Shown here in pieces: positions 62,967-64,000 of a stretch of 64,000 nt of DNA. The translations under genes and the position numbers were made by a program. The notes beneath the pieces were generated by a model. That model saw only the letters and a list, made by a program, of their open reading frames with translations. It was not told where the DNA came from and made no database searches. This DNA comes from Sulfuriroseicoccus oceanibius (lineage in GTDB: Bacteria; Verrucomicrobiota; Verrucomicrobiia; Verrucomicrobiales; SLCJ01). How positions within the stretch are numbered: the first letter of the stretch is position 1; each line of letters begins with the position of its first letter. The DNA lies in contig NZ_CP066776.1 in assembly GCF_010681825.2 (NCBI RefSeq), positions 2,294,001-2,358,000 on the forward strand, read 5' to 3'.

Positions 62967-64000
62967 ATGGACGAATTCCTCTTATCCCGCATTCAGTTCG
63001 CGGCAAACATTACGTTCCACATCCTCTTTCCGACGATCACCATCTCGTTGGGCTGGATCCTGCTTTTCTTCAAGCTCCGCTACCGCAAAACGCGCGACTA
63101 CAAGTGGATGGAGCTCTACTTCTTCTTCACCAAGGTCTTCGCCCTCACCTTCAGCCTGGGCGTGGTCACCGGCGTCACCATGTCGTTCCAGTTCGGCACC
63201 AACTGGCCCGGCTACATGAACACAGTCGGTAATATCGCCGGACCACTGCTCGCCTATGAAGTGCTCACTGCCTTCTTCCTCGAGGCCACATTCCTCGGCG
63301 TCATGCTCTACGGCTTCCGCCGCGTCCCCAGCTGGCTTCACACGCTCGCCACATTCCTTGTCGCCGCGGGCACCACACTCTCCGCATTCTGGATCATCAC
63401 ACTCGACAGCTGGATGCAAACGCCCACCGGTCACGTCATGATCGACGGCGTGGCCCACGCGGAGAACTGGTTGCGCATCATCTTCAACCCATCGATGCCC
63501 TACCGCGTCACCCACACGCTCATCGGCTCAGGACTCACTGCCGCATTCCTCGTCGCCGGTCTGCTCGCCTATCGCGCGCTCAAGGGCGACACCCGGCCGG
63601 CCGTGAAAGCCGGCATCGCCGCCAGCATCCTCATCGCCGCTGCCCTCGGACCACTCCAAGGTCTCGTGGGCGACCTCCACGGAGTCAACACACGCGACCA
63701 CCAACCCGCGAAGCTCGCCGCCATGGAAGCCCTGTGGGAAAGCGGCGACGGCGTGCACCTTTTGCTCTTTGCCGTGCCCGATGAGGAAAACCGCACCAAC
63801 AAGTTCGAGGTCGGCATCCCGAAACTCGGCAGCCTGATCATCACCCGCGATCCCGATGGCCACGTCCAAGGCCTCAATGAGTTCGAAGGCCTTCACCCGC
63901 GCGTCGGCCCGGTCTTCTGGAGTTTCCGCATCATGCTGGGAGTTGGCATGACGATGATCGCCGTTGCGCTTTTCGGCACATTCCTCCTCTGGCGCCGCAA
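62967..64000 (+). CDS. cydA: Cytochrome bd ubiquinol oxidase subunit I, 3'-partial
   Basis: The frame from ATG 62967 is open to the window edge, so only about the first 344 residues are seen. An AGAGAAGGA Shine-Dalgarno lies just upstream. RIQFAANITFHILFPTITISLG has heme-ligand His18; LGVVTGVTMSFQFGTNWPGY and FFLEATFLGVMLYGF hold conserved heme-pocket residues. The Q-loop region has KLAAMEALWES...FEVGIPKLGSLI. CydA reduces oxygen with quinol in the inner membrane; cydB is expected just to the right. Confidence 0.93.
   Translation, partial: MDEFLLSRIQFAANITFHILFPTITISLGWILLFFKLRYRKTRDYKWMELYFFFTKVFALTFSLGVVTGVTMSFQFGTNWPGYMNTVGNIAGPLLAYEVLTAFFLEATFLGVMLYGFRRVPSWLHTLATFLVAAGTTLSAFWIITLDSWMQTPTGHVMIDGVAHAENWLRIIFNPSMPYRVTHTLIGSGLTAAFLVAGLLAYRALKGDTRPAVKAGIAASILIAAALGPLQGLVGDLHGVNTRDHQPAKLAAMEALWESGDGVHLLLFAVPDEENRTNKFEVGIPKLGSLIITRDPDGHVQGLNEFEGLHPRVGPVFWSFRIMLGVGMTMIAVALFGTFLLWRR

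Noticed and set aside
1-64000. tRNA or rRNA genes
   Set aside because: Looked for T-loop-like GGTTCGAATCC patterns with pairing arms and for conserved rRNA segments; none was convincing by eye.

Overview
The window looks like chromosomal DNA of a free-living Gram-negative bacterium, most probably a member of the Verrucomicrobiota. That placement is an inference from gene content and style: a periplasmic Lig E-type ligase, a four-domain CoA-disulfide reductase/rhodanese/TusA/DsrE fusion, a PDZ-toroid protein, a Bacteroidetes/Verrucomicrobia-style PurF, GC-rich core genes and hairpin-rich intergenic repeats. No rRNA, tRNA, CRISPR array, transposase or integrase gene was seen.

Bases 1-10372 are the distal part of a large chromosomal (sedentary) integron. 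Twenty attC sites separate small, same-strand gene cassettes of about 385-690 bp. In 18 of 19 complete cassettes the 7-base core at the cassette start is the exact reverse complement of the core opening its own attC, so the cassette boundaries are secure. Most cargo proteins have a signal peptide, lipobox or membrane segments. The three clearly cytosolic ones include a PD-(D/E)XK nuclease-like protein and a SUKH (SMI1/KNR4) protein. More than half of the ORFs run into their attC and end in shared attC-encoded C-terminal tails. The last attC is degenerate and the final gene (10377-11012) has none, so this is the far end of the array; the integrase must lie to the left, outside the window.

From 11 kb on the DNA is ordinary core genome. 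11.4-17.2 kb: a DUF3360-like permease, a small gene broken by one in-frame TGA, DUF502 and DUF368 membrane proteins, and pgi. 17.4-25.3 kb: a GH89 alpha-N-acetylglucosaminidase facing a four-gene exopolysaccharide operon (GT2 synthase, HlyD-like, TolC-like, GH16 beta-glucanase). 25.6-33.9 kb: tamB and tamA/bamA-like genes, a degenerate MmcB-like protein and an ABC-F ATPase. 34-42.9 kb: a secreted esterase, a periplasmic DNA ligase, an SbcD/YhaO-YhaN-like nuclease-ATPase pair, and envelope proteins. 43-49.1 kb: an ArsR-family regulator with the sulfane-sulfur fusion enzyme, a tandem universal stress protein and a SulP transporter. 49.7-53.3 kb: a Pro-Glu-spacer PDZ-toroid protein and small membrane genes.

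53.5-60.9 kb holds purine biosynthesis genes on the minus strand, transcribed purC-purS-purL-purQ, then a terminator, purM, a second terminator, and purF. The window ends with an AspT/YidE-family transporter and the 5' part of cydA. Terminators with U-tracts follow several genes; intergenic hairpin repeats occur near 46.3, 52.1 and 52.55 kb.
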